64,000 bases of DNA from Tupaia tana. Lineage: Eukaryota > Chordata > Mammalia > Scandentia > Tupaiidae. The position numbers and the translations under genes are program-made. A model generated the notes under the pieces. It worked only from the letters and a program-made list of their open reading frames with translations, did not search any database and was not told the origin of the DNA. The stretch lies in assembly GCA_026018925.1 (NCBI GenBank), contig JAKSZU010000002.1, positions 15,218,162 to 15,282,161 of the forward strand, read 5' to 3'. Shown here piece by piece: positions 55,282 to 64,000 of this stretch. The first letter of the stretch is position 1. Every line of letters starts with the position of its first letter.

Positions 55282-55544
55282 AGGGACCAGCAGTTAACGT
55301 AATGGCTATGTCACTGGACTCCCACGTAGTCAACCGCGGTTCGCGTCCCGGACCCGGTGGCTTAAACTCACGCTGGGCGTGTGTGCGTGCGTGCCCAAGA
55401 TCCCGAGAGGAGAATGGAGGAGAAGGGATTGCGGCGTGGCCATCCCCCCTGGGGGGGTGATTTCTCACTTTCTGTCTCTATGTCTCTCTCTGTCTGTCTG
55501 GCGAGCACACGCGCCCTATAGCAAAAACCTCTCCAAAAAAAACA
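55282..55544 (+). mobile_element. tRNA-derived SINE, long form (young)
   Basis: Near-consensus. Target-site duplication AAAAAACAACATCCA on both sides. Confidence 0.96.
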
Positions 55545-55551
55545 ACATCCA

Positions 55552-56904
55552 AAAACGTGTTATTTGTTTCTTCCATGAGAAGGAGCGAGCACTCCCACTG
55601 GGGTTCTGACGCCGGGACCCACCCCCCACCTCTCCAGCCTCAGGCACAGGCACTGCGCCCGCACAGTGGGAGGTCTGCAGACGGGCGCCCCTCTCAGCTG
55701 GGTGCCTCGCAGGTGTGTCCCCGCTGTACCACCGCGGCCTTCGAAGCCTTCCGATGAGTAGAGCCGGCTCAGCTGTGTGTCCAGCCCTGGGAGACCGGCC
55801 CACCCTGAGGTGCGAGCCTTCCACTGCACACAGCAGGGACCCCAACGCAGTCAGCCGGCTGCAGCTCCTGTGTGGGAACGAGGCGTGTGCTGGTCTGGCG
55901 GGCTGATAGGAGCAATACATTCAGGAGCTGAGCCGGCTTGGCCCTGCGGGGACTAGCCGGTGAGGAGGGGTCCCATCTGGGAGGAGAAGCGTGAGTGAAG
56001 TGTGGTCTGGGCTCCTTCCAGGCAGCGCGGATGCAGCCGGGCTGCACCTGGGCCTTCCTGGATCTCCCAGAAGAGACAGAGGGCAGTAGGGGCACGACAA
56101 GGAGACGAGCGGGGCACAGAGCCAGCCTTCCAGCATGGCAGGCTGCTCCTCGGAGGCCGCACAGCCAACATTCCCGGTCCCCACAGCAGGTGCTCAGTAC
56201 TCAGGGTAGGGCGGCCCGTGCCCCAACGACTGCGCTAGGGACATAATGGTGACGCAGGGGGAAGGGGCAGGGGAGCAGAACCGTCAGGTGTCTCCTGAAC
56301 ACACGTGGAGTAGGAATTTCTCACAGCCTTCCGTGTTTAAGTTTCTCTCCCTCTTTCCTTCTGCGGGGAGGGTCTTCACATCACGACCCTCCCAGCCCCC
56401 ACCAGCCGAAGGTGGGCAGCCTGCCCTTGGAGCATAGGCGGAGGCCTCAGGGCACGAACCCAGGGCCTTTCCGGGAGGTTCAGCTGCATTTCCCCCGTCT
56501 GGCCACGGGGACACCACGGAGTGGGCAGCGAGGCAAAGCTGCTATTTGTGATCCTCCAGAGCCGTCCAGCAGCTTCTGGAGACGAGCCCCCTCTCAGCTC
56601 CTTGGTAAAAGCTAGACGAGACCAGGTCCCAGCTTCCCCCCTCCAGAAAGCCAGTGCAGTGTTTGTCCGCCCGCTCACAGAGGGCGCAGCACCGAGGGCC
56701 CCGGGCGGCCTGGGAACGGGCGTCCAGGCTCCAGCTCGCGGCTCACCGGCCGGCTTCCTCTGGGTGTGGCCTTCTCCTGCCCTGCGCTGAGTCGTGTCAC
56801 AACACGGGAGGCTTACCCCAGCCCGTCGCTGCTGCTCCGAGGCCCCCAACCACAGTGCACGTTTCCAGGGAATCCGCTGGCCTCACTGAGGACCGTGGGC
56901 CGTT
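55552..56904. other. Unique stretch
   Basis: About 1.35 kb, GC-rich, with no gene or repeat family recognised. Confidence 0.5.
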
Positions 56905-56980
56905 CCGAGTCATTCGTTCATTCGAGGAATCTTCACTGAACACCCGGTGTGCCTGGGTGCATTCTGCCCACAGACGCTGA
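56905..56980 (+). mobile_element. L2 fragment
   Basis: TCATTCGTTCATTCGAGGAA and TGAACACCCGGTGTGCCTGG match the L2 'ttcattcaacaaatatttattgagcacc' region. Confidence 0.6.
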
Positions 56981-56993
56981 AAGGAGCTCTTTT

Positions 56994-57280
56994 TTTTTTT
57001 TTTTTTTTTTTTTGGAGAGGTTTTTTTTTCCACTATAGGGCGCGTGCGCTCGCCAGACAGAGAGAGAGAGAGAGAGACATAGAGACAGAAAGTGAGAAAT
57101 CACCCCCCCCAGGGGGGATGGTCATGCCGCAATCCCTTCTCCTCCATTCTCCTCTCGGGATCTTGGGCACACACGCACACGCGCCCAGCGTGAGTTTTAA
57201 GCCACCGGGTCCGGGACGCGAACCGCGGTCGACTACATGGGAGTCCAGTGACATAGCCATTATGCTAACTGCTGGTTCCC
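56994..57280 (-). mobile_element. tRNA-derived SINE, long form (young)
   Basis: Inverted, near-consensus. Target-site duplication AAGGAGCTCTTT at about 56981-56992 and 57281-57293. Confidence 0.96.
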
Positions 57281-57307
57281 AAGGAGCTCTTTATTAAGGC
57301 CTGAGGC

Positions 57308-57430
57308 CCGGGCCAGCACGTGGTGCAGCTTGAAAATCACACTGGGTGGGTGTGTGTGCCTGCCCCAAACCCCAAGAATGCAGTCATCCCCCCTGGGGGA
57401 TTTCTCACTTTCCCTCTCTCTCTCAAAAAA
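57308..57430 (+). mobile_element. tRNA-derived SINE, internally deleted
   Basis: GGGCCAGCACGTGGTGCAGC joins directly to CTTGAAAATCACACTGGG, so the middle of the head is missing. Ends CCTCTCTCTCTC and A-tail. Confidence 0.75.
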
Positions 57431-57459
57431 AAGAAAAGAGTTAAGGCCTGACCTGACGG

Positions 57460-57712
57460 ACCGGCAGATGGCGTAATAGCTATATCGCTGGACTCCCACG
57501 TAGTCAAAGTCGACTGCAGTTCAAGTCCTGGACCTGGCAGCTTGAAACTCATGCCAGGCGTGTGTGCATGCATGCCCAAATCCTGAGAGAAAAATGGAGG
57601 AGAAGGGGTTGCGGCATGGCCATTCCTTCTGGGGGGTGATTTCTCACTCTATCTCTCTGTTTCTCTGGTGACCACATGCACCCTACAGCAAAAAAAAAAA
57701 TCTCTCTTAAAA
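57460..57712 (+). mobile_element. tRNA-derived SINE, long form
   Basis: GGACCGGCAGATGGCGTAAT head with a small insertion (GTCAAAGTCGACTG). Flanked by ACCTGAC repeats. Confidence 0.92.
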
Positions 57713-58973
57713 AAAAAAACACCTGACATGCTGTGGTCATCCCAAAGCCACCCAGGGTGGCCCCAGATCCTTTCACAACCTTCCTTTTAAGGCATCTCTT
57801 CTCCAGTATGATTTCTAAAGTGACCTTAAAGTGCATTACACTCCTTTTCGACCCTGCCTGGTTCTCCGGTCCCTTGTCCAAGTGGAGCCCTCGTGCCCTG
57901 ACTCCAGACTACAGGCTGCAGGGGTGGACCGACGGGTCTCAGCTCATCGGTGGTACACCACCACGTCTGCAGAATGACCACAGAGCATCCCCAGAGAGAC
58001 TGGCTCTGAAAGTGCTCACGTGCCCTGCAGACTTGTAGTCGTTGTGGAGAATAGGATTTAGGACTAAAAGGAAACCAGAACCCCACTGAGGACTCACTGT
58101 GCGCCTTCGTGCAACTCTGCAGCCTGGTGGGACTGTCCTAGCAGCCAGGACACTGGCTGCTCACTGCCCACAGCTCAGAGCCTGGGGACCTGGACTACCT
58201 GGAAGTGCTGAAAGGTGAACTCCTCTGGGTCGGGAAGGGGGCGCCTGGGCAGCCCGGGCTGAGCCCCAGCCTGTGGGCCCCACTGGTCCCAGCACAGGGA
58301 GGCCAGCTCAGTCTCACACCTGCTGCTGGCCCCCGGGTGCTTGGACCCACCAGGGAGCAAACAGCTCCAAGCCAGGCCCCCAGAGGCAGGTGTTTGGACT
58401 CTAGAATGTCTGGGGCAAGTCCTAGAGGTGGCGGCCAGGACCGTGTGCAAAAGAAAGAATGGGAAGGTCTTAGTCCGTTTACTAACAGACACGCCAGGGC
58501 TGGGGACCTAGTAAGTGTGTGTGTGTTTACTTAACTCACGACTCTGGTGGCTAGAAAGCCCCGAAGTGTGAGGCTGGCCCAGGCTGGCCTACGACCCGAT
58601 GTGGCCAGCCGCAGAGACTGCCCCGGGCACCCCTGCCTTTTCCAACAGCCCACTCGTGAGAACTAACCCTTCTCAGGAGGCCCGGGACTCGGTTCCTCAC
58701 AGGCCAGCATGAATCCTCTCACGAGGCAATGCCGCCTGGATCCAGGGGCACCCTCAGCCTCTCCCACCTCCCAGCGCCATTGCCGTGGGGACGAAATCCC
58801 AGAACCCGAGTGCTGGGGGACAAACCTGTACCCACCACCACGAAGCCTCCCAGTAATGGCTAAAGTCAGGTGGCCCGTGACCAGCAGCCTGAAGGCCGAG
58901 CCGAGAGCTGACCCGTGCTTTGAACCCGGAGTGGGGCAGCGACCAGACCTCCTCGGGCCCCCAGCTGCAGTCC
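57713..58973. other. Unique stretch
   Basis: About 1.26 kb with no gene or repeat recognised. TCACACCT (T-box half-site) at about 58314, not significant alone. Confidence 0.5.
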
Positions 58974-59085
58974 GTGTCAGTGTCACCTGGAGAGCTGCTA
59001 AAACAACAGCCTCCAGCCCCGCCTGTCCCGGGGCTGGGCCTCTGACAAACCAGGGATCTGGGACCCCGGGGTGCCGTCGTCTTTG
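58974..59085 (+). mobile_element. MER5-like hAT relic
   Basis: GTGTCACCTGGAGAGCTGCT and TCTGACAAACCAGGGATCTG resemble MER5A ('atcacctggagggcttgtta'). Confidence 0.5.
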
Positions 59086-60034
59086 GCCTCTGTGCGGAAT
59101 CTACCCCGACACATTGAAGCAACTGCACGTTTCCTCACACCACGTTACCCACACGTCATTTCCCGAATGAGGGCACTGCTCCGGGGAGCACAGGCCGGGG
59201 GCAGGGCTCGCACTTGTACGTCCGCCTTGCACAAAGGGCTTCAAGCCACATCAGATACAGTCTCAGCTCACACCAGGCCCTTCTGAACGGTGCGTCTGAG
59301 CACCCTGCCTGTGAAAGCGGACGGAGGCCAGCAGGTACCTGGTGACTCAGAAAGGCCGTGCGGTGACAGGCAATGGGACAGCCAGCGTGCTCACCAGTGC
59401 GGTTCGGCACGGCGCTGCGAGGATGCCCGGCGGGCAGGTCCCAGGACGGTGTCAGCAGGCCCCCCAGTGCATAAGGCATGCAGGTGCCCGCAGTCTGGGG
59501 CTGGCCTGGGCTGGGCCACGCAGGCGTCAAGACCCTGTTGAGGGGTGCCTGTCTCTCTCTCTCTCTCTCTGTGTCTCTTACTTGTGGAAAACACATAAAT
59601 ACATAGAGAAATAAAATAGAATTATTTTTAAGACTGAGAGTTTGGCTTGGAAGAGGGCGGCCCCCATGGACAGGCCTCTGTTCTGGGGTGAATACCTCCC
59701 GAAGGGGCCACTCGGGCCAAGTCTGATTCCCCGGTAGGTGAATGTGGCCACGTGGGCTGACTGCTCGTGACGCCGTGACAGATCTGGCTTCAGTGTCGCA
59801 AGGGCATTTCCCCAGGAGTTTCTGAGGCTAGAGTCCTTCGGCCAGCCTGGGGCGTGCTGGCTCCATTTCACCCGGCAGCTCACAGGGGCAGCCACAGTCA
59901 CGCCTCGACGAGGACTGCAGGGCCCACACCTGGTGCCCAATGACACTAGAACATGCCAAGTGCCATGAGAAAACTGGAGGCCCGGGCGGGACCCTCAGCG
60001 CCACCAGGAGTCTCAGAAGGGTGGCTGATCCTCT
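59086..60034. other. Unique stretch, possible old SINE
   Basis: No gene seen. GAGGCCAGCAGGTACCTGG at about 59324 and a TCTCTCTCTC plus A-rich tail near 59549-59618 may be a heavily decayed SINE. Confidence 0.4.
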
Positions 60035-60230
60035 CTCACTCTTTTTTCTTTCATTTTGTCCTTTGTCAGGGTTGTCCCATGTAATTGTCCTGCTTGTTGA
60101 CAAGCTGTTAGAGCAATCACCTTAAATTCATTTTGGATTTAATTTCAAGTGGCACCTCTCCTTTTCATGTTAAAAGAGCCTTGCCTCATTTCGGTTTTAC
60201 TTTTTTCTCGCCTTTCTGTGAACAATCCCC
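60035..60230. promoter_or_regulatory. Candidate conserved noncoding element
   Basis: AT-rich, repeat-free and motif-dense: CCTTTGT, TAATTGTCC, TTGACAAGC and TTTAATTTCAAGTGG. Inference from appearance only. Confidence 0.25.
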
Positions 60231-60671
60231 TCCTTCAGTGGGCTCAGAGTAGCGAGGTTGAGCCCGGCAGTGGGCAGTGTTTGCCTTACTGCAGGCAAAC
60301 CAAACAGGGCCCCGGCCAGCCTGGAGGAGGGGGCAGATTAAAGGCCAGGGGGCTTTCTCACTTGGGTGCGAGCCACACCACCCCTCCTGGGTTTGATTTC
60401 CAAATGCACCTGAGGGTCCCTCCACAGAAAGGCTTCTTGTGAAAACACACCAGGGCCAGGAGATGGTGGAAGGAGCTTTCAGGCCCGAGTCACTTCACAC
60501 TTGTTTTATCCATCAGTAAAGGCACGGAAACCGAGCACGTGTAGTCACCAGCCCCCGCCGGCTGCCACGGCCCTGCCCGCACTGTCATGTCGGCCACGCA
60601 GGAGCTTCCCTGGGCGGCCGCGGCAGCTGGCTCTGTGGGTTTGGACGTGTCCACACGGCACCACCCGGGTT
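60231..60671. other. Unique stretch
   Basis: About 440 bp with no feature recognised. Confidence 0.5.
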
Positions 60672-60770
60672 AACATGGAAACATGTGCTGTGTGTAGCAT
60701 CGCCCTAAAGTCCAATTTCTTCATCTATAAGCTGGGTTGGCTAAAATACAAGACATCACGCAGGGAGTAG
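60672..60770 (+). mobile_element. MIR fragment
   Basis: ATGTGCTGTGTGTAGCATCG and TTTCTTCATCTATAAGCTGG match the MIR core and 3' part. Confidence 0.55.
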
Positions 60771-61811
60771 CGGGTCACCCACGAGCACCTCTCGAATATC
60801 GGGGAGACATCTGGTGTCCTTATTTAATAACTGCGTAGCCCAGGCTGTATTGCCTGAACACGAGGTAAGAACCATTTTCTCGCCTTCCCACGCGGCCTGC
60901 ACAAGGGTCCACCCGGCACTGTTCTATCCCCGTCGTAGCTTACAGGGACACTCTTACCAGTGTCCGTGGCCCTGGGTGTCTTCCAATTCCCTGCAGCAGG
61001 AGCCCACGTGGGTGGCACCACCCTGACTCCCAAGGGGAGCGGCGCACCCACGGGGACGCGGCGTCAGCATCACCGTCTGAGAGCGCCTGGGGCAGGATCC
61101 TGCGGCTGCCGCGGGAAGGCCTGCCCTCGTCAGTCCTGTCCTACGGGGACGCCAGGCAGAGGGCCGTGCCAACCTTCCCGCTGCCCCTGGGGCCACGCCT
61201 GGCACTGGCCGCCTCGCCCCAGGAACCTCCGCTTCGGGGGACGGGCGCCTCCCGGGAGCCCTCTCCTGCGGTGCCCGACCCAGGGCCGGCCCCAGCCCTC
61301 CGGGGGGCTGTCGCACTCACCCACCTACCACTGCCCTGTTCAGCGACTCCTCTCCCTGGGTGGACACCGCCCTCCCGGGCGCTCACTCGGTGGGCCTGCT
61401 GGCCGGGGACGCTCTGCGCACCATGGCACGGCTCCCGTGAACACCGTGGGAAGCCACGCCTGACCTTACTCTACCCAGAGCCTCACGGGACTAGAAAGGA
61501 GGGACAGGCCACAGCTGAAAAGGCTGTGATCAGGAGGGATTTTGGAGCGAATGGGCAGCTCCTGAGCCCCTGGTGCTCCGCCCGAGGTGGCAGACTGGCC
61601 TGAGGGCCGGCAGACCCCGTGCCCGCCCAGCAGCTGCCCGCTGAAGAGAGGAGTGGGCGCCTGTCCTGCGACGGCCGCGGCCCCGCGCTCAGGCACTGCG
61701 GGGCGGGAACAGCCTCGGGTGGCCTGAAGCTGCCCCCACAGACTCGTACAGTGGAGAGAAAGCGGGTAAGGGAAAGAACAGTTTCTTTAAAAAAAGAAGT
61801 TTTTTCCCAGT
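60771..61811. other. Unique GC-rich stretch
   Basis: About 1 kb, CpG-containing, with no gene recognised. Long frames on both strands look compositional. Confidence 0.5.
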
Positions 61812-62085
61812 CACACACTTTTTTTATTTTTCGTTCTTTTTCTTTTCATTTCATTCCTTTTTCTTTTCTCTCTTTTTTGCTAGAGGGCAGGTGTGCTCAC
61901 CAAAGAGGGGGAGTCAGGGCCCCTCTCTGGGGCACGGTCCCACGGCCACCCCTTCTCTCCCACTTCTCCTTTCCCTCAAGATTTCGGGTACGCAGGCACA
62001 TGCACCCGGGATATCTTTCAAGCCGCCAGGGCCAGGATTCAAACCACAGTCAGTGATGTAAGGACCCAGCCCCTACTCACAGCAG
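61812..62085 (-). mobile_element. tRNA-derived SINE (old)
   Basis: Inverted: T-rich tail, TTTTGCTAGAGGGCAGGTGT, head AGGATTCAAACCACAGTCAG. Confidence 0.8.
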
Positions 62086-62758
62086 GCCAGCCCAAGACAG
62101 CCTTAGTCCTAAGATAAATGAGCGAACTGGTAAAAGGCCCCTGCCGGGCCAGACTGTGTGTCCCATTGGCCTTATCTTTGGTCCCTGAAGCGACTGGAGA
62201 CCACGGCATGCAAAGGTGCAGTTGTGTTCTGCGTGCTGTCGGCCCGGGCTGCCGTGGCAGAAACCTCAGTGACAGTGACAGCGACAGTAGGGATGTGCTC
62301 GGAGCCTAAGTCGGGGACAGGGCGCCGGCGTGCGGGTCCTGGCTCCTGGACAGCGCTCCTCACGGCGTCCTCCCAGGGCCGAGGGCGGGGCACAGGCTTT
62401 CTGGAGCCTTCCCTTACGGACAGACCCCACGTAGGCCCCAGGCTCCAGACCTTGTCCAAGCCTAAGTAGCCCCCAAAGCCGGTCTCCAAACATCGCCACG
62501 CCGTATTTGGGCTTCAGAGTATTTGAAGGGTAAGACGTGTCCTGGGCTGGGCCTTTGACATGGGAACTCCGGGTTCTCTATAGCAGAATGCAAAAGAAAA
62601 TGTGAAATAAACCCGAATTCACGCGAGAACCTCGGGCACCTGAGGCACTTCTACACCTTAGGCGTGTCTTTTCAGGCTCTGGCACACCTGCTTACGTTTG
62701 CCGTGTGCTTTCACTGATCGCCATCCAGCCCAGCTTCCTTTTGGAAAAGAGACGTTCC
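62086..62758. other. Unique stretch
   Basis: About 670 bp with no feature recognised. Confidence 0.5.
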
Positions 62759-62759
62759 A

Positions 62760-62984
62760 GGGACCAGCAGATGGCACAGTGCTTACATCACTGAACTCCC
62801 ACGTAGTCGACCATGGTTTGAGTCCCAGACCCAGGCTTAAAGCTCACACTGAGCGCATGTGCAAGGGTGCCCCAAATCCCCCCCAGGAGGTCATTTCTTG
62901 CTCTCTGTCTCTCTGTCTCTCTCTGTCTCTCCAGCAAGTGTATGTACCCTATACCAAAAATCTGTCTGGGAATAAAAAAGAAAG
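62760..62984 (+). mobile_element. tRNA-derived SINE, long form, centre shortened
   Basis: GGGACCAGCAGATGGCACAG head. The centre lacks most of the AGAGGAGAATGGAGGAG block. Flanked by AGACGTTCCAGG and AGATGTTCCAGG. Confidence 0.92.
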
Positions 62985-62995
62985 ATGTTCCAGGC

Positions 62996-63430
62996 CAGTA
63001 GTTGGCATGGTGATTAGGTTGCTGGATCCCACGCGGCCAACTCCGAGTTTCATGTCTCAGAACGGGTGGCTTGAAAAACATCCTGGGCAGGGCCAGCAGG
63101 TGGTGTGGTGGTTAAGGTGTTAGATTCCCACATGACCAACTACAGTTCAAGACCCAAGCCTGGTAGCTTGAAAAAAAATCATAATAAATAAATAATGTTT
63201 AAAAATAAAAATGAAAAAGTATGTAGGACTCACAAAAGAAAGAAAAAAAGGAAGAAAAAAAATATGCTGGGCATGTGTGCGTGCAGCCCAGAATCCCGAG
63301 AGGAGAATGGAGGAGAAGGGACTGTGGAGTGGCCATCCCCTTGAGGGGTGATTTCTTACTTTCCCTCTCTGTCTCTCTCTCCAATGTATACATGCTCCCT
63401 ATGGAAAAGAAAATTAATTAAAAAAAAAAC
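62996..63430 (+). mobile_element. SINE long form split by a short-form SINE
   Basis: Head at 62996-63090 (GGCCAGTAGTTGGCATGGTG) and centre plus 3' end at 63262-63430 (GCTGGGCATGTGTGCGTGCA, CCCGAGAGGAGAATGGAGGA). Confidence 0.85.
63091..63261 (+). mobile_element. tRNA-derived SINE, short form (nested)
   Basis: GGCCAGCAGGTGGTGTGGTG head, B-box-like AGTTCAAGACC, long A-rich tail. Flanked by ATCCTGGGCA and ATGCTGGGCA of the host SINE. Confidence 0.85.
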
Positions 63431-63658
63431 TATGATAAAATTTTAAAAATACCTTTCATTCTTGTCTTGAAACTGCCACAAAATCTTGTAGATTCTCTAC
63501 CAAAATCTCCCCACAGTGGCTGGCGGCCAGCACTCCTGCACACACGGACACACACGGGGACGCCGCACTTTCGGTTCTCGGAACATGTGACGGACTAGTT
63601 CCTTAGTGCTAAAACCTCTTTCAATGTCTTCAGTTTCTGCACAGATCATAAAGACGGT

Positions 63659-63925
63659 GTTTTTTTTTTGTTTTTTTTTTTGAGAGGTTTTCGCTATAGG
63701 GCACATGGGCTCGCCAGACAGACAGAGAGAGACATAGAGACAGAAAGTGAGAAATCACCCCCCAGGGGGGATGGCCACGCCGCAATCCCTTCTCCTCCAT
63801 TCTCCTCTCGGGATCTTGGGCACGCACGCACGGCGTGGGTTTTAAGCCACCAGGTCCGGGACGTGAACCGCGGTTGACTACGTGGGAGTCCAGCAACATA
63901 GCCATTACGCTAACTGCTGGTTCCC
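63659..63925 (-). mobile_element. tRNA-derived SINE, long form (young)
   Basis: Inverted, near-consensus. Target-site duplication AAGACGGTG at 63651-63659 and 63926-63934. Confidence 0.95.
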
Positions 63926-64000
63926 AAGACGGTGGTATTTTTCAACAGTGTCACATTTCTACCCTCATATGAGGAAAACGCCCTCCCTAATTCGGTCTGT

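Noticed and set aside
18356-58321. Scattered exact T half-sites (18356, 19160, 58314) as an autoregulatory array
   Set aside because: About two exact 8-mers are expected by chance in 64 kb on two strands. The sites are unpaired and far apart.

Overview
This window is nuclear DNA from a placental mammal. Its one recognisable gene is TBXT (Brachyury, T), on the minus strand at the left end. Seven coding exons with matching splice phases give about 344 codons. The start codon is at 7177-7175 and the last exon lies beyond the left edge. The rest, about 57 kb, is the gene's 5' flank and holds no other gene I can name. There is no Alu or B1. There are dozens of copies of a tRNA-derived SINE, many with near-perfect target-site duplications, so this is not a monkey, ape or mouse/rat-type genome. 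I cannot name the order from the SINE alone.

Layout: 1-7177 is TBXT. Intron 5 carries a ~0.94 kb, 10-bp-unit minisatellite, and introns 2 and 3 carry SINEs in opposite orientation on either side of exon 3. From about 6960 to 8650 is the CpG-island promoter, with TATA-like, CCAAT, TCF/LEF-like and SOX-like motifs. From 8.7 to 19 kb is unique sequence, SINEs and two broken L1 copies. At 19.2-19.55 kb is an RPLP2 processed pseudogene. From 20 to 36 kb is mostly unique sequence with SINEs, a TG-rich minisatellite (23.2-24.1 kb), an orphan exon-like segment (33.0-33.1 kb) and a MIR. From 36 to 44.4 kb is repeat-dense: SINEs, a MaLR-type solo LTR and several L1 fragments. At 46.2-47.6 kb is a low-complexity cluster (CT tract, GA tract, CA-rich minisatellite). 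From 47.6 to 64 kb is mostly unique, with SINEs and old MIR, L2 and MER5-like relics.

TBXT encodes the T-box transcription factor that specifies primitive streak, posterior mesoderm and notochord. In mouse, notochord expression depends on distal upstream enhancers, so the flank probably contains regulatory DNA. I mark a few repeat-free, motif-rich candidate stretches, but only a cross-species alignment could confirm them. The observations I rate highest are the inverted SINE pair around exon 3 (the geometry linked to exon skipping of TBXT in apes, but at another exon), the intron 5 minisatellite that would place about 90 CUAAC motifs in the pre-mRNA upstream of exon 6, the recently active SINE family, and the orphan exon.
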